Assembly: GCA_964058805.1 (NCBI GenBank)
Contig: CAXKVV010000691.1
Location: forward strand, 1 to 27,669
From: Schoenoplectus triqueter
Lineage: Eukaryota > Streptophyta > Magnoliopsida > Poales > Cyperaceae
DNA: 27,669 nt
Direction: 5' to 3'
The notes under the pieces were generated by a model. That model was given only the letters and a program-made list of their open reading frames with translations. It was not told where the DNA came from and made no database searches. Positions 1 to 11,784 of this stretch are shown in pieces. Both the position numbers and the translations under genes were made by a program. How positions within the stretch are numbered: position 1 is the stretch's first letter; every line of letters starts with the position of its first letter.

Positions 1-76
1 AAATGTTTTCTCAACAAGAAAGTTTATAATCTTCCAGCCTTCTAAGCTTGGTACATTTCTTATATGAATCAATCAG

Positions 77-1315
77 GATTGAGAAGGTAGTAATAAAGGA
101 GCGCCGGAGCCAGGTAAAGATCATTGGAACAGCGATCACAGTTGCTGGTGCACTGCTCATGATTGTGTACAATGGTCCAGTGGTGCCATTCCCATGGACC
201 AAAGGAATACACCATGATGGTGCCCAAGCAGCTCATAATGGAAGCAACTGGCTCAAAGGAACCATCATGGTTATCTTCAGTGCATTCTTTTGGGGTGGGT
301 TCTTCATCCTTCAGGTATGTGTGTGCGTGTATTGCACAAATAGGTTCTTTCACCACTTTTATATATGCCATTTATAGTTTAGAAATTTGTGAAATATCTG
401 TGTTTGAAGGTTGTGCTTTTTTCATTTTTTTTCATGGATAGTCTAATGTATTAAAGAGCTATCCATCGGAAATGACGCTGACAACATTGATATGCTTGAT
501 GGGTGCGCTGTTGAACGGAGTAATCACACTTGTGGCGGAAAAAGGGAATATGAAGCCTTGGAATATCGGCTTTGACATGCGGCTCTTCACTTGCATCTAT
601 GCTGTATGTTGCATTACATTGCTATTCTATACTAGACATATAAGGAACTGTTATAACAGAAACAAAATCGGTGCTTCTAAAACAGTTAGCTAAGTGTCTC
701 GGATTCTATCTAAGAATGAAGGGCTAGTTTCTATCGGCATTAAATTATAGAACTGGGATTTTTTCATGAAGAAGAAAACTGAATTAACTCGAGTAATAGA
801 ATTATGAATTTTTGGTAATATGGCCAACAAGCTTTTCTGAAACAATTTGCATGTATGCAGGGAATCGTGTGTTCTGCTGTGGCATATTTCGTGCAAGGAA
901 TTGTTATGAAACAGAGGGGACCAGTTTTTGTGACAGCATTCAATCCTCTTTGCATGATCATAACTGCTCTTCTCGGCTCCTTTATTCTAGGAGAACAGAT
1001 CACCTTAGGAAGGTCCGTGAAATCAAAATTTCCTGTTTATCTACATACAACATGTGTTTTGATGATGCTAACATTGTTTTGCATTTCTCTTTCGCTTCAT
1101 TTTGTATCCGCAGTGTGCTTGGTGCTATTATCATAGTGACAGGACTCTACGCCCTGATATGGGGCCAAGGCAAGGATCACTTGGACAACAAACTCTCAGA
1201 TTCCGGTGCCACTGAGCTGCCGTTGTCGACAGTTCCTGGTTGTAAGCACGACTCATGCGACCATACAAAAAATGGCCATGGTGCTTCAATTACTTCAATA
1301 AGAACCAATCCATGA
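77..1315 (+). CDS. WAT1-related (MtN21/EamA) transporter, 5' end missing
   Basis: Exons read as 77-314, 442-603, 861-1012 and 1114-1315, all with GT-AG introns and consistent phase; the stop is TGA at 1313-1315. About 250 residues are visible; the family is usually 360-400, so the first exons lie left of the window. The visible part starts at the family motif IEKV, continues through VGTAITVAGALLM-like and YNGPVV-like segments, then the second EamA repeat with VVMKQRGPVFVTAFNPL-like and LGEQITLG motifs and a hydrophilic tail. Several hydrophobic membrane segments are evident. Family knowledge: plant drug/metabolite-transporter superfamily membranes proteins (WAT1/UMAMIT) moving amino acids, auxin or related metabolites across plasma or vacuolar membranes. 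Substrate cannot be told from sequence. The first acceptor at 76/77 is inferred (split Arg codon); an acceptor near 46 is possible but gives a less family-like sequence. Confidence 0.9.
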
Positions 1316-1540
1316 AGGAACAACGAATCACTTGTTCCCCATGTAGATTTTTGGCTGTTATAATTAATCACATCACTTATGCTTTTTAATTAATTAGTTA
1401 GTGCAATAAGCATTTTTGTAACAATTGCATTTGATGTTGATGTTTTACTTTGGATTTGGAATATGACATGCATACTTATGCATGATTATTTGAGTTGTAC
1501 TAAAGAAATCGACAGTACTCTTTTTATACACGATATTTCT

Positions 1541-1630
1541 CTCTTATTTATTTTTTCGTGCATTAATTTTCGCTCTTATTTATTTTTTCGTGCATTTGAT
1601 GTTGATGTTTTATTTATTTTTTCGTACATT
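1541..1630. repeat. Three-copy 24-bp direct repeat
   Basis: A 24-bp T-rich unit ending in TCGTGCATT occurs identically at 1541-1564 and 1573-1596, with a third diverged copy at 1608-1630. A neighbouring string, GCATTTGATGTTGATGTTTT, occurs at both 1427 and 1592, so the block grew by local duplication. Confidence 0.8.
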
Positions 1631-2087
1631 ATCATTTGATGGTCCAGCAAAGATTATCTAAACAATAATAAAATTTCATGAAATTTGAAATAGTATTAAT
1701 CTTTAAGTAAAAAATATATATCTATAATTTTTTTATTTTAAGATTATTTTCGCAATTATTTAAAAATTTATTTTTAAAATTATCAAAATAACCATTGTCA
1801 AGTGGCCCTTCCCCTTTATATAAATTGTTAATTTAATAAGATAGCTAAACTAATAATTATTTTACATATTTCTCGTTGAAATTGTAAATGTTACACCAAT
1901 ATTTGTAATCTAACTAGATGGAAATACTCTGAACCCAGTTGTCAGATGGCGGTAACATTGAATTCATATCATCTAAAGTATTTTATGAGATAAAAGTAGA
2001 GCTCTGTGAATTTAAGAGTGGAGATTGAATTCGGACAGCTCATAATATAAATTCGATGTACATAGTAAGTTCAAACTGTTACTCTAC

Positions 2088-2131
2088 CATAAGTACTCTC
2101 GAGGATAGATCATAAGTACTCTCGAGGATAG
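2088..2131. repeat. Exact 21-bp tandem duplication
   Basis: CATAAGTACTCTCGAGGATA(G) is present at 2088-2108 and again at 2111-2131, separated by AT. The two copies are identical, giving a 23-bp period. Confidence 0.9.
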
Positions 2132-3446
2132 TAAGCCGTAGCATTAGAGTATGATCAAATGATCTTTGCCAAGTTATTTGTACCACCATGCCAAATTCTA
2201 TGGTAAGGCCTCCCTTACCATTTGCACATACTTACATGGTAGGACCAAGCAATAAAATATTTCCACATGGATGATTAACTTTTCCACATCAAATAAACAA
2301 GTAATTGTTAATGGCATGTCATTATTATTTCCTATTATATCTCATTAATTACATTCTTTTTATAGAAGGAATCTAGTACGTTGATCATGACATTCTTTAT
2401 TTCTGATATATACATTTATCTTTAATTATTATGTAAACATATAGCACGTAGTATGTATTCATTAATACATACAAATGAATTACAAAATTTAAACTGAAGT
2501 TGCGTACGCTTCAAAGTTAAAACAAGAAATATATAGGGACCATATATAAATAATTCGTGCTATTGGGTGAATTATGATGTTATATATAACATTTTATATT
2601 TTTGGAAGTGCTATCGGGCCGCAACAAATTTAGTTTGTCAAACTAATCAAGAATGATAGAAATAAATAATAAAAAGAACTATATTGAATAAATGAGAGAT
2701 ATACGTGTGAAAGGATCCATTCCATGAACACACTTTTTCTTAATGTAAATTACTTGGTTTTTTTGGGTTTAAATTGTATAACCAAGTAAACGATTCATTC
2801 ATATTGTTTAATTGTCATATTTTCTTTTCACAAAACAGAAGAAAAAATCATTATAACCTCTATAGTTCTAGAATAAAAATAGTCATAATGAATAGTTAAT
2901 ATTTTCCTTTTATAATAAGAAAGCATTTAATGAGAAATAATAGAAAATAATGTTAAATTTAGTAGCATGATTTGTCATCAGCAATCAATTGATGCTACAC
3001 AGTGGAAACTTAATTCAAATGAAAGCTTTTTATTATTTGGTCTTATCATGTAAGCATGCATCATTCCGTACCATAGAATTTTCCTTTCACAACCTTCAGA
3101 ACCGAACTTGACTAACTATTTTGACTTTTGAGTTTGGACTGCTGTTCGAATCTTAAAGATGGAACTGCAACCCCAGCTCTGACTCCTGGGACCCACAATT
3201 TAATATACCTTCCCTACCGAATTTAACAAAGACAAACCTTGGGAATGGAAGTACCCATCCCGTGAGTCGATCGGGGAGAAGAAAATCAAAAGAATTAAAA
3301 AAAAAGCTACCAAGGGAATCGACAGCAATCCAATCCAAATCGAAATTCGAAGTGGAGGAGTTTCTCGTTAGCCCAGATCTATTGAGATTTGGGTGATCGT
3401 CGCTTTAGTTGGAGTAGAGAGATCGATCGTAAACGAGACTCCTACT

Positions 3447-5862
3447 ATGGGTGGTTTCTCTAGAACGGTTGTGGCGGTGGCGGTGGTGATAGCGATTTGG
3501 CTGGCGGAGAGCGGCGCCGCTGTGTGGCTTGATTTACCTCAGAGTGGTACCAAGTGCGTCTCAGAGGAGATCCAGCCTAACGTCGTGGTTTTGGCTGATT
3601 ATTCGCTTATGTTTGAAGGAAGCGCCTATAACCACCCAACCATGGGCGTTAAGGTAATATTATCTGCTTCTTGTGCATTATTTTGGATGCTTGAGTTGGA
3701 TTAACTGAAGTTGGGTCTCAAATTAGTATAAATTTGGGATGGGTTTGATGTAGGACCGCATAAAAAAGTTTAGATTTGTGACTCAGTTCGGGATCAGTTT
3801 GGGTTTAGGCTCAAGCTAATTTGACTATGTTCGACTCAGCTTGAGTAACGATAGTTTATATATATTTTATTTTCGTCGAGCTCTAACTCAATTATCTCTT
3901 TTATTCTCTCTTATCATCTTAGTCACTTAGCAATACTTCTTTACTCGTTCGTAGCTTGACTTGTATATCTAACTCGATAGTTTATTTGCCAATCAATTCG
4001 TTCAAATTAGTGCATTAAAAATCTCATTAAAAACATAGTTTGTTGATATACTAATTTTATATCAACTCTTATACTAGATTTATAGATGTATTAACCTTAT
4101 AGTTTGTAGATGTATCAAATTTAAATGTCAAATCGAGTCAACACATATGTATTGGCTCGTGAGTTAGCTTATGAGTCAGCTCGAATAGTGACGAGCTGAG
4201 TTTGAGCTAGATTGTTTAGTTTGAAGTGTTTCACAAGCTCGATTTGTATTTTCATGAGCTGAGTTTGAGTTAAGCCCAGTTCACTCGAACTTAGTTCGTT
4301 TGCAGCCCTAGTTTGATGGAAGGATCTGGTGTTGAAGAGCTTAAATGAAAAAATGGCGTGATATTGGGATCGATTCTTGTGAGCTCGTAGTTTCTTTTAT
4401 ATATAATTGGTGATGTAAATTTTAAGTCATAATTCTTAAATTTGTGATTTTCACTGGACTTCATCCTTAAACCAGCTAAGAGGTGAAACTACAAAAGAGG
4501 AACTGAAAAATAGATTCATTAAGATTGTCCCATTATATTTTGTTCAAAATTGAATGTTAATTCAACATAACCATCTCACCTCTACTTTTTTTTTTCTTTT
4601 ATGTCATATGTAATCACTTTTTAGTATGTTTTTCTTAAATTTGTGAGAAAAAGGATCTGCAGTATGGACTATGGGCTTTGTCAGTTGTATCACCAGAGCA
4701 AGCAATATAATATTGTTTTTATGTAATATCTAGGTGTGCTAGAACTTTGAGATTACTTTTGTTCTGTATATGTAGGTTACTTCACCATATGGAAACACAT
4801 TGCACCACAATGAAAACATCACTGTAGGCCAATTTGCTTTCACAACAACAGAAGCGGGGAATTACCTTGCATGCTTCTGGATAGACAATGACGTTAAAGA
4901 ATCTGGTGCGAGTGTGAATATCGATTGGAAGATTGGAATTGCAGCAAAGGATTGGGACTCTGTTGCCAAAAAAGAGAAGATCGAGGTAAATATGCATTTG
5001 AATTTGTTGACTGATCAGAAGAGTATAAATAATTAACAGCCAATATAAGAGAGTGTTGGGATCTAGAATTTGTACTTCAAACTAAACTTTAGGGCTTGGC
5101 AGTCTGATTTAATTACTTTTACAATGCCTAAATTGACAGCACTTCCTAACTGTCAATTGAAGATTGAAGTAGAGGTAAACTTCAGTTTCTGAAGAAGAAA
5201 GGCAGTTTTTGGTAGTCAGTACAGATAGCACAAGAAAACCAAAAGGAAACAGACAATATTGGTCTAGTTTCTCGTTCAATAAGTTTTGCAAACTGGTTAT
5301 TTGATTTTATGTGATAGGGTGTAGAGCTTGAGCTGAGGAAGCTAGAGGCAGCAGTGGAGACAATTCACCATAATTTATTATATCTTAAAGCAAGGTAGGT
5401 AACTCTTATGGCTTCTATTCTTGTTATGCACTTGAATATTTGAAATGCTTAATTAGCATATTCACTTGCCCATTGCATAAGCATAAATTAGAGTTCAATT
5501 AATTTCCATGCAGTACTTCTTAAAATTTCAATTTTTATTGTCATTGTGGTAGCTCGCTTCTGAGACTCATTTCAGGTATTACAGTTGTACAACTTTTAGT
5601 ATTCACAGTTGCACCTATTCATAAAAAGTTAAAAGAGTACAACTCATTGTTGTCAGACTTAGGTGGTTCTGTAATTAAAGCTAGGATGGTGATTAATAGT
5701 GGTTCTTTTGTTTGCAGAGAGGCAGAGATGAGGGAAGTGAGTGAGAAAACAAATATGAGGGTTGCATGGTTCAGTATCATGTCTCTGGGTATCTGTATTG
5801 CAGTATCTTTCTTGCAATCGTGGCATCTCCAAGGGTATTTCAGGAAGAAGAAGCTTATTTAA
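3447..5862 (+). CDS. p24 delta family cargo receptor (emp24/GOLD)
   Basis: Four exons, 3447-3653, 4776-4985, 5318-5394 and 5718-5862, join in frame to 212 codons plus TAA, the normal length for this family. Order of parts: signal peptide about 1-26; GOLD domain with the conserved cysteine pair C37 and C102; an N-glycosylation sequon N83-I-T; a coiled-coil stretch about 137-178; one membrane segment about 180-200; short cytosolic tail YFRKKKLI. The tail has the aromatic pair Y205-F206 (COPII binding in this family) and the dilysine K209-K210-L-I retrieval signal (COPI), which places it in the delta subfamily. It should cycle between ER and Golgi as a cargo and coat adaptor. The start is the first ATG before the signal peptide. 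Intron 1 (1.1 kb) is enlarged by a hAT-like insertion; the splice sites are unaffected. Confidence 0.94.
3751..4310. mobile_element. Non-autonomous hAT-like element in p24 intron 1
   Basis: 560 bp flanked by a perfect 8-bp target duplication, GTTTGATG at 3743-3750 and 4311-4318. The left end begins TAGGACCGCATAAAAAAG and the inverted right end begins TAGGGCTGCAAACGAAC, imperfect inverted repeats fitting the hAT end rule. The interior is rich in GCTCG/CGAGC words and has no transposase frame. A diverged copy of this intron at 21848-22220 lacks the element, supporting the boundaries. Confidence 0.85.
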
Positions 5863-6218
5863 AATCATCACTCCACTATGTAACATCAATGTTCCATTTG
5901 TTTTTGAATTGAGGCAAACAGAATTTTGGGATATCTTGGTTCAAAGCTTGTGCTAAACAGAATTATTTATGATATTGAGCTAGTACAAAAATTTTACAAT
6001 TTGTAGGTAAGTTTCCTAATTGATAACACATTCTTGCATCCAATTTATTCGTGTTGACATTCGGTTCCAGTAATACATTTTTGGAGTATACTGCTGCCAA
6101 CAATTTACCATAATTGGAATGGAAACAGTATTTCCACTTGTGCTTATTAGTGGCAAGTTCGGAATAACGACGGACAAGCTCATAGAATTAGAAATTTTAA
6201 GAGAAGTACAATACGTGC
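5863..6218. other. p24 3' flank
   Basis: Presumed 3' untranslated region and downstream flank of the p24 gene. No reading frame or repeat of note. Confidence 0.5.
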
Positions 6219-6226
6219 GTTACGTC

Positions 6227-7012
6227 TAGTGTTATAAATTCGTGTTTATTGTGATGAGTACGGTAAAGAACGACACGGTTCGAGGACGGCACAACATAGT
6301 TGTTGGGCACGATAAGGTATGATATGGCACATAATGATACATAATCTAGATACGATACGATATGAAAATACGATACGACACAAGTTCAACATTTTACAAT
6401 TTTAGCATCAAGTAAGGACATGTTTCTAAACTTTAACATTTATGTGATATTTTTGTCGTTCTGATATTCATAGTATCTTTTGAATCATGTTTTAGCGCAA
6501 CTAGTAGGATTCTAACTAACAAAAGAATGAGATTGAATAGGAAAATAAATCAGGCTCTGGTTTTGTTTAAGAATTGTGATAATGTAGAAAATAGGTTTCA
6601 AGACAAATCATGAATATATTTAATTGATTGAGAAGAAATTATCACTGCATCAAGTTTTGACTTGAGTGAAAGCACCGTAAGGAAGAAGGTTCATTTGCTA
6701 GATACTCAGATCCATATATATACAACTGTGAAAAATATAATTATATATTATTAAGACACATTCATCACGATTAAGTCACTTTGTATTGCATAAATACGAT
6801 ACGATTAGATACGACACGATTAAGTATGACATAGTAGGCACGACGTGTCTTATTTGTGTTGTGTCATAACTGTGTCATGACGTCCTCTATTAGTTTTAGA
6901 CGTGTCACGACATGAAAATAAATTAAAAAAATAACAATATACAATACAACACGGCACGTGTCACGGCGTGTTTTAACACGGTACGATATAAAATGGCACG
7001 AATTTAAAACTA
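6227..7012. mobile_element. Degenerate hAT-like element (TACGACACG-rich)
   Basis: The left end TAGTGTTATAAATTCGTG matches the inverted right end TAGTTTTAAATTCGTG with one gap. Subterminal zones on both sides are packed with ACGACACG/CGTGTC and GATACGATA words, typical of transposase-binding arrays at hAT ends. The flanks GTTACGTC (6219-6226) and GGCACGTC (7013-7020) agree at 6 of 8 bases, an aged 8-bp target duplication. 786 bp, no transposase frame. Confidence 0.65.
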
Positions 7013-7102
7013 GGCACGTCTTACTACGAATTACAATTATTTATTGGATTAGATATTATCTACATATTGTACTGAGCTCCCGAGTGCGGTTCAGCTTCAG
7101 AT

Positions 7103-9133
7103 TCACCTTCCTCCCTGGAGGGAGCCCATTGACACAGTAGCAACTGATCCATATGACCAAGGGAATGATTTCTGTAACGCAAAGTTTACTGAGTCAGGAT
7201 TAAGATACACGAGCTCCATATTTTCTGGGAACTGCTCGGTACCATTTAGGTACTGTATCACTTGTCTCATGCTGGGTCTGACTTCTGCAATAGATTGGCA
7301 ACAAACCAGCCCTAACTTCAACACCTTCTCTATCTCCTGAATATCACACTCTTTTGCTATACGGGCATCAACTACATTTACAAGATGACCTTGTTCTTCA
7401 CAATCTCTAACCCATTCGAGTAAATTTAACTCATCAATTGGTGCATTGTTTTCAACCGGCCTTCTGCCACACACCGTCTCCAAGAGCACGACCCCAAAAG
7501 AAAATACATCTGAGCTGGTTGTAGCCTTGCCTGTGCGTGATAGCTCAGGAGCTATGTAACCGATAGTACCCACAACATGTGTTGTGTGGGGGTTTGTACC
7601 GTGTTCATACAACCTGGCCAACCCAAAGTCCCCCAACTTTGGGTTCAAGTCTGACCCGAGCAAGACATTGCTGGATTTGACATCTCGATGCAAAACCAGC
7701 TGCTCCCATTCCTCATGCAAGTAGAGAAGGCCTGCTGCAACACCCTTAAGGATATTAAGGCGTTGCTCCCAATTAAGTACGGTCTTTTTTTTGTTGTTGT
7801 AGTCGAAAAGAAGTGTATCAAGACTGCCGTTAGGCATGAACTCATATACTAGGAGAAGATCCTGGTTTCTTTTGCACCATCCGCGTAGCTCCACCAAGTT
7901 TCGATGTCTCATTCTCCCTAGGCTTGATATTTCTGTGACAAACTCTCTCATCCCTTGTCTTGTATTGTTAGAGATCTTCTTTATGGCTACTATCTCTTCA
8001 GTTTTAGGAAATACCCCTTTGTAGACATAGCCAAATCCGCCAGAGCCAAGTAACTCTGTCTCTTTGAATCCTTTGGTTGCTCTATAAAGGTCCTTGTATC
8101 TAAGCCTGTGCGGGTGTTCCTTCTCCCAATCCTCAATTGTCTCAGCAAGCCGGGCTCTTTTCCATAGGTACCAGGAGATACCAATTAAAATGGATATCAA
8201 GGCCAATGTCCCAACAGAGGACAAAAAGCCAATCTTGATCACTTTAGATCTGGGTTCTTTTATTGTTTTGGGCGGATGTGGAAATTTTGGTAGATGACTG
8301 AGATCAATGGCTTGGGCTAAACCCTCAGTGCTAAAACTCCAAGCTAGGATATAGTGGGAACTTGCTAGTTTTCCCGTTGACGCAGTGAACCCAACATACA
8401 TTTCTTCGTCAAATATAGGTAGGAGGTCCACATGATATGAAATTAGAGCTCGGGAGGGTTTTAATATTTGAAGAGGTGCAACGGTAACATCTAGGATCTT
8501 GTTGGTGCCATTGTAGTTGATCCATGCCTGAATTGGTTCTCCGCTCTCAAGTTCGAACCCAACCCTAGAAGTTTGATTAGAATAATAAGAGGTTTTTTGT
8601 GATATGTTTGATTTCAGGCTGTTTAAGTCAACACCAACATGATTATCATTTGAATCGTTAAATAGACCGATTGCCGAAACTGTATCAAACTCCACAGCAA
8701 AGACATGATTTGAGATATTTCCATTATTTTTAGGCCCGAGCAGACCAAGGTACTCACCATCATAAGCCCCAGGGAGTTGTTTATGGGGTACAATCGCAAA
8801 GGTCAGGCCATGACCTCCGCCGCCCACTGTAATGATATCTAAAATGAAGGATGTGCTGAAAGAGATGACTACTGGCACCTTCTTATTAGTTTTTATCAGT
8901 GGAATAGGGGATGAGAAAAAAGCCTGACCAATGACATTTTTTGTGTCATTGGTTAGTTGCAGAACACCATCTTTTGTTATCTTGGAACCATTTAAGCTCA
9001 GGTTGGAATCTTTTCTGAATCCATTGAAGATAAACTTTTCAGCACTGGAGAAATGAAGCGAGGAATAACTCAAGAGGAGAACTAATTGAAATACGGAGAA
9101 CTGCGAAACCATTGTTTGATTGGAGAGCTGCAA
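7103..9133 (-). CDS. L-type lectin-domain receptor kinase
   Basis: One uninterrupted 676-codon exon, as is usual for this family. Parts: signal peptide about 1-31; legume-lectin domain about 33-275 with VEFDT (E148, D150) and the metal-loop motif NDNHVGVD (162-169); proline-rich stalk; membrane segment about 299-324; kinase about 357-630. Kinase residues are all present: glycine loop GSGGFG 363-368, K385 in VAIK, HRD 482-484, DVKSSN 484-489, DFG 502-504, APE 528-530. The Arg before the catalytic Asp makes it an RD kinase, so it is predicted active. Role by family: plasma-membrane sensing of extracellular ligands (for example eATP, cell-wall or microbial cues) in defence or stress; the ligand is not predictable here. 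An in-frame Met at residue 8 is an alternative start. A decayed relative lies at 21256-21567. Confidence 0.97.
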   Translation of the reverse strand: MQLSNQTMVSQFSVFQLVLLLSYSSLHFSSAEKFIFNGFRKDSNLSLNGSKITKDGVLQLTNDTKNVIGQAFFSSPIPLIKTNKKVPVVISFSTSFILDIITVGGGGHGLTFAIVPHKQLPGAYDGEYLGLLGPKNNGNISNHVFAVEFDTVSAIGLFNDSNDNHVGVDLNSLKSNISQKTSYYSNQTSRVGFELESGEPIQAWINYNGTNKILDVTVAPLQILKPSRALISYHVDLLPIFDEEMYVGFTASTGKLASSHYILAWSFSTEGLAQAIDLSHLPKFPHPPKTIKEPRSKVIKIGFLSSVGTLALISILIGISWYLWKRARLAETIEDWEKEHPHRLRYKDLYRATKGFKETELLGSGGFGYVYKGVFPKTEEIVAIKKISNNTRQGMREFVTEISSLGRMRHRNLVELRGWCKRNQDLLLVYEFMPNGSLDTLLFDYNNKKKTVLNWEQRLNILKGVAAGLLYLHEEWEQLVLHRDVKSSNVLLGSDLNPKLGDFGLARLYEHGTNPHTTHVVGTIGYIAPELSRTGKATTSSDVFSFGVVLLETVCGRRPVENNAPIDELNLLEWVRDCEEQGHLVNVVDARIAKECDIQEIEKVLKLGLVCCQSIAEVRPSMRQVIQYLNGTEQFPENMELVYLNPDSVNFALQKSFPWSYGSVATVSMGSLQGGR

Positions 9134-10399
9134 TCAACTACTGATTTATCAAGGCACATAAAAAAGTGAGGAAAAGATCTGAATCAATCTGTAAGTTCAA
9201 GCAATAATTTGCATTCCGAACTTAAAATAGTAGTACTGGTTACATTGCTGCAAGCTTAATTGCTACTTAGGCCCATCCGAGCGGTTATTGTTTTTCTCCC
9301 TAAATGGAAGAGGTTTGTGAGCCCCGTTATAATATATATGATTGTTGCTGGTATATTCTTCTTCTTCTTTTCTCAAATTTGTGGCGTTGGAGTTATGGAT
9401 GTTAATTAAAACATATTTAACATAAAAATCCCTGCAATAGTGTCTTACCTTTGCTAGTTTGGGATAAAAGAAGTTACTGATGAGTGCTGATCAAATAACT
9501 CACGAAAGAAAAGCTTTTGTACGATTACCTGGCTTTAATCTTTTTGATATTCGTGGATGCACCAGCATTCTTAATATGGCAATAAATGGTGTGAGAAAAG
9601 GGAGAGGAAATAAATAGACGCACTGAGTGGTTGGTTCGGAGCCTTCGATAACGGAGCTTTTTAATACTCACTGCAATATATATTTTTAAAAATTTGTCAC
9701 TTCAAATTTAGTTAATAACTTATTATTGTGATCATTTCATATTTAATTAGAAGAGATATATAGTTCAAGAAATTTTGTTCAGTGTGCGAAATAAAATTTT
9801 TGATGTAAATAGCGCCTCCCTTACTAATATAGTCCAGTTTGATTGCTGATATTTTATGTACAGAATTCCTGTGTATTGCAGTTGGAGCTTCCGGGAATTC
9901 ATAATCAAAGGCCAAAAGGGAAAACCGTATAAAAATATTACGCTACAACTATATTTATCAATTACGATTATGTTCAATCCCGGCATCCTTTATCGTCTCC
10001 GGAAATTCAATTTATGATGCTCACCAACTTCTTTGTATTAAAATCTTATGGGTACATATTTATTTATTTTTTTATTAATATTTTAGATCCATCTTAGAAA
10101 ACTTAAAAAAAAATAGTTAAAAACTCGAAAAATAGGAAACCGGATAAAGTATTTTTTGAATCATTTGCATATCGATTAAAATTCTTGCCCGTAACTAAAA
10201 ATTTATACTTTAACATGTCCAAATTTCAACTATGTGCTCAACAATGTCTATTTATTTATTTTAAAAAATATATACCGTTATATATATATTGTAAATCATC
10301 ACAATTACATACATATATATTTTTTTTTAATTTTAACTTTGTTTCATTAAATTAATTTTGGACCTTTAATTTTATTAATGTTTCATATATATAAATATA
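9134..10399. other. Lectin kinase upstream region, AT-rich
   Basis: Upstream (promoter side) of the minus-strand receptor kinase, then AT-rich DNA. A TATA-like run sits near 9332-9342 on the minus strand, about 200 bp before the start codon; I cannot tell whether it is used. No gene or transposon end seen. Confidence 0.4.
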
Positions 10400-10800
10400 G
10401 AGTGATACTATGGTGCTTCACGAAGCACAAAATCTTTTGTGTTTCGCGTCCGTATCTCGAATTTAAAAGGTTAAACGGTCGATCCAAACCGTTGAACATC
10501 ATCTTCATATTGAAATATCCTTGGAGATCAAATTTTATATTTTTTGAATTTTTTGTTATTTTTTAGATGGGTACAAAATCGCTAATTTTGGATGGTGCAG
10601 AAATCGTTAGATCAGCAAACTTTGTACCCATTTAAAAAATAGCAAAAAATTAAAAAAATATATATAATTTGATCTCCAAGAATATTTCAATATGAAGATG
10701 ATGTTCAATCATTTGAATTGACCATTTAAATTTTTAAATTCAAGATACGGACGTGAAGTACAAAACATTTTGTGCTTCGCGAAGCACCATAATATCACTC
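10400..10800. mobile_element. Foldback element, subfamily C (401 bp)
   Basis: Near-palindromic unit. The left arm from GAGTGATACTATGGTGCTTC pairs with the right arm ending GAAGCACCATAATATCACTC, and pairing continues for about 180 bp per arm to a short centre near 10580-10618. The tips contain the small palindrome GTGCTTCGCGAAGCAC. It is bordered by TATA on the left and a (TA)10 run at 10801-10820. No coding capacity. End motif and size match the elements at 14697-16465. Confidence 0.85.
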
Positions 10801-10820
10801 TATATATATATATATATATA
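10801..10820. repeat. (TA)10 microsatellite
   Basis: Uninterrupted TA dinucleotides immediately abutting the right end of the foldback element. Confidence 0.95.
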
Positions 10821-11426
10821 AAGTTAAAATATATTTTTTGTGATATTTACAAATGCGACCGCAGGCTCTTGGTCTCCTTATGTGAAAGTCGAGAGGATGT
10901 TTTAGACCAAAAGAACTTCCGAGCAGACCCAACTTTCCTACTTTTTAAACGAAGAACTTCGCTACGCGCCTTGGCTGATTGATCGAAAGAAAACAAACTA
11001 ATTATTTTTAGCGCATTATACAAAAAGAAATAAGAATTTGATAAAAAAAAAAGATTGGTTTAAATTTTCTTCATATCACATAAAGAAAATTTTGTTAAAA
11101 CCTTTCCTCCGTGCATTTTGTTCTAGCAGAATTTTGAAATTATCTAGTTAATAGCAAAAAAATCTTTCGTATAAACTTTTCTAACTGATTCCTTTGACAT
11201 AAAACGCTGTCCCTGTAGTGATTGGATAAGATTAAAAAAAATAGAAATTTTAACTACTTTCAATAAAGTTGAGATGACATTAATAAATAAGATATGTTAA
11301 ATCGGATTGGATCTCTCAATCCCTTGCGCAAAAATTTATTCTAAGATATAGAATTAATCCTGCGGCCTCCACCTCCTACTTGATGTCCGCTACACTTCAT
11401 TCAATTAGTTTATTATTTAAACTTTA
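10821..11426. other. AT-rich stretch without gene
   Basis: No recognisable gene. A GC-richer patch at 10850-10985 is open in one plus-strand frame but its translation resembles nothing I know; it may be a scrap of a decayed gene. Confidence 0.35.
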
Positions 11427-11518
11427 AAAAATATTATATAACAATAAATTTTATTGATAATGATGTGGCACCAAAAATATTATATAACAATAAATTTTAT
11501 TGATAATGATGTGGCACC
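11427..11518. repeat. Exact 46-bp tandem duplication
   Basis: Two identical 46-bp units, 11427-11472 and 11473-11518, each starting AAAAATATTATATAAC and ending GATGTGGCACC, head to tail with no spacer. Zero mismatches indicates a recent slippage or duplication event. Confidence 0.95.
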
Positions 11519-11784
11519 AATGCACATCGACATTGGATCCCTCCTAAAATTTATTTTGAATTTTTTAAGATGACACTAAGATAACAATAAATAATATATA
11601 TCTCATATGAAAATATTTTCCAAAAAATGTGAAATAAATATTCAAAAAAATTCTAAAAGTATAAAATTTTTGTATTATATAAGATTTTGACATACGGAAT
11701 TTATTGAATAATATAAATCAAAATTTTGAAATCATAGAGTAAATTTTTTTTGTTAAAAGCATCGGGAGGCTTGATGCTGTTGGG

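Larger units (their letters stand above)
1316..3446. other. AT-rich intergenic stretch plus p24 5' leader
   Basis: No gene is visible. It holds the 3' flank of the transporter, simple AT-rich DNA, two short tandem duplications listed separately, and, from roughly 3200 on, the presumed promoter and 5' leader of the p24 gene. No convincing transposon ends were found. Confidence 0.5.

Noticed and set aside
10850..10985. Open frame with GC-richer composition
   Set aside because: No recognisable protein similarity and begins inside a TA run; not supported as a gene.
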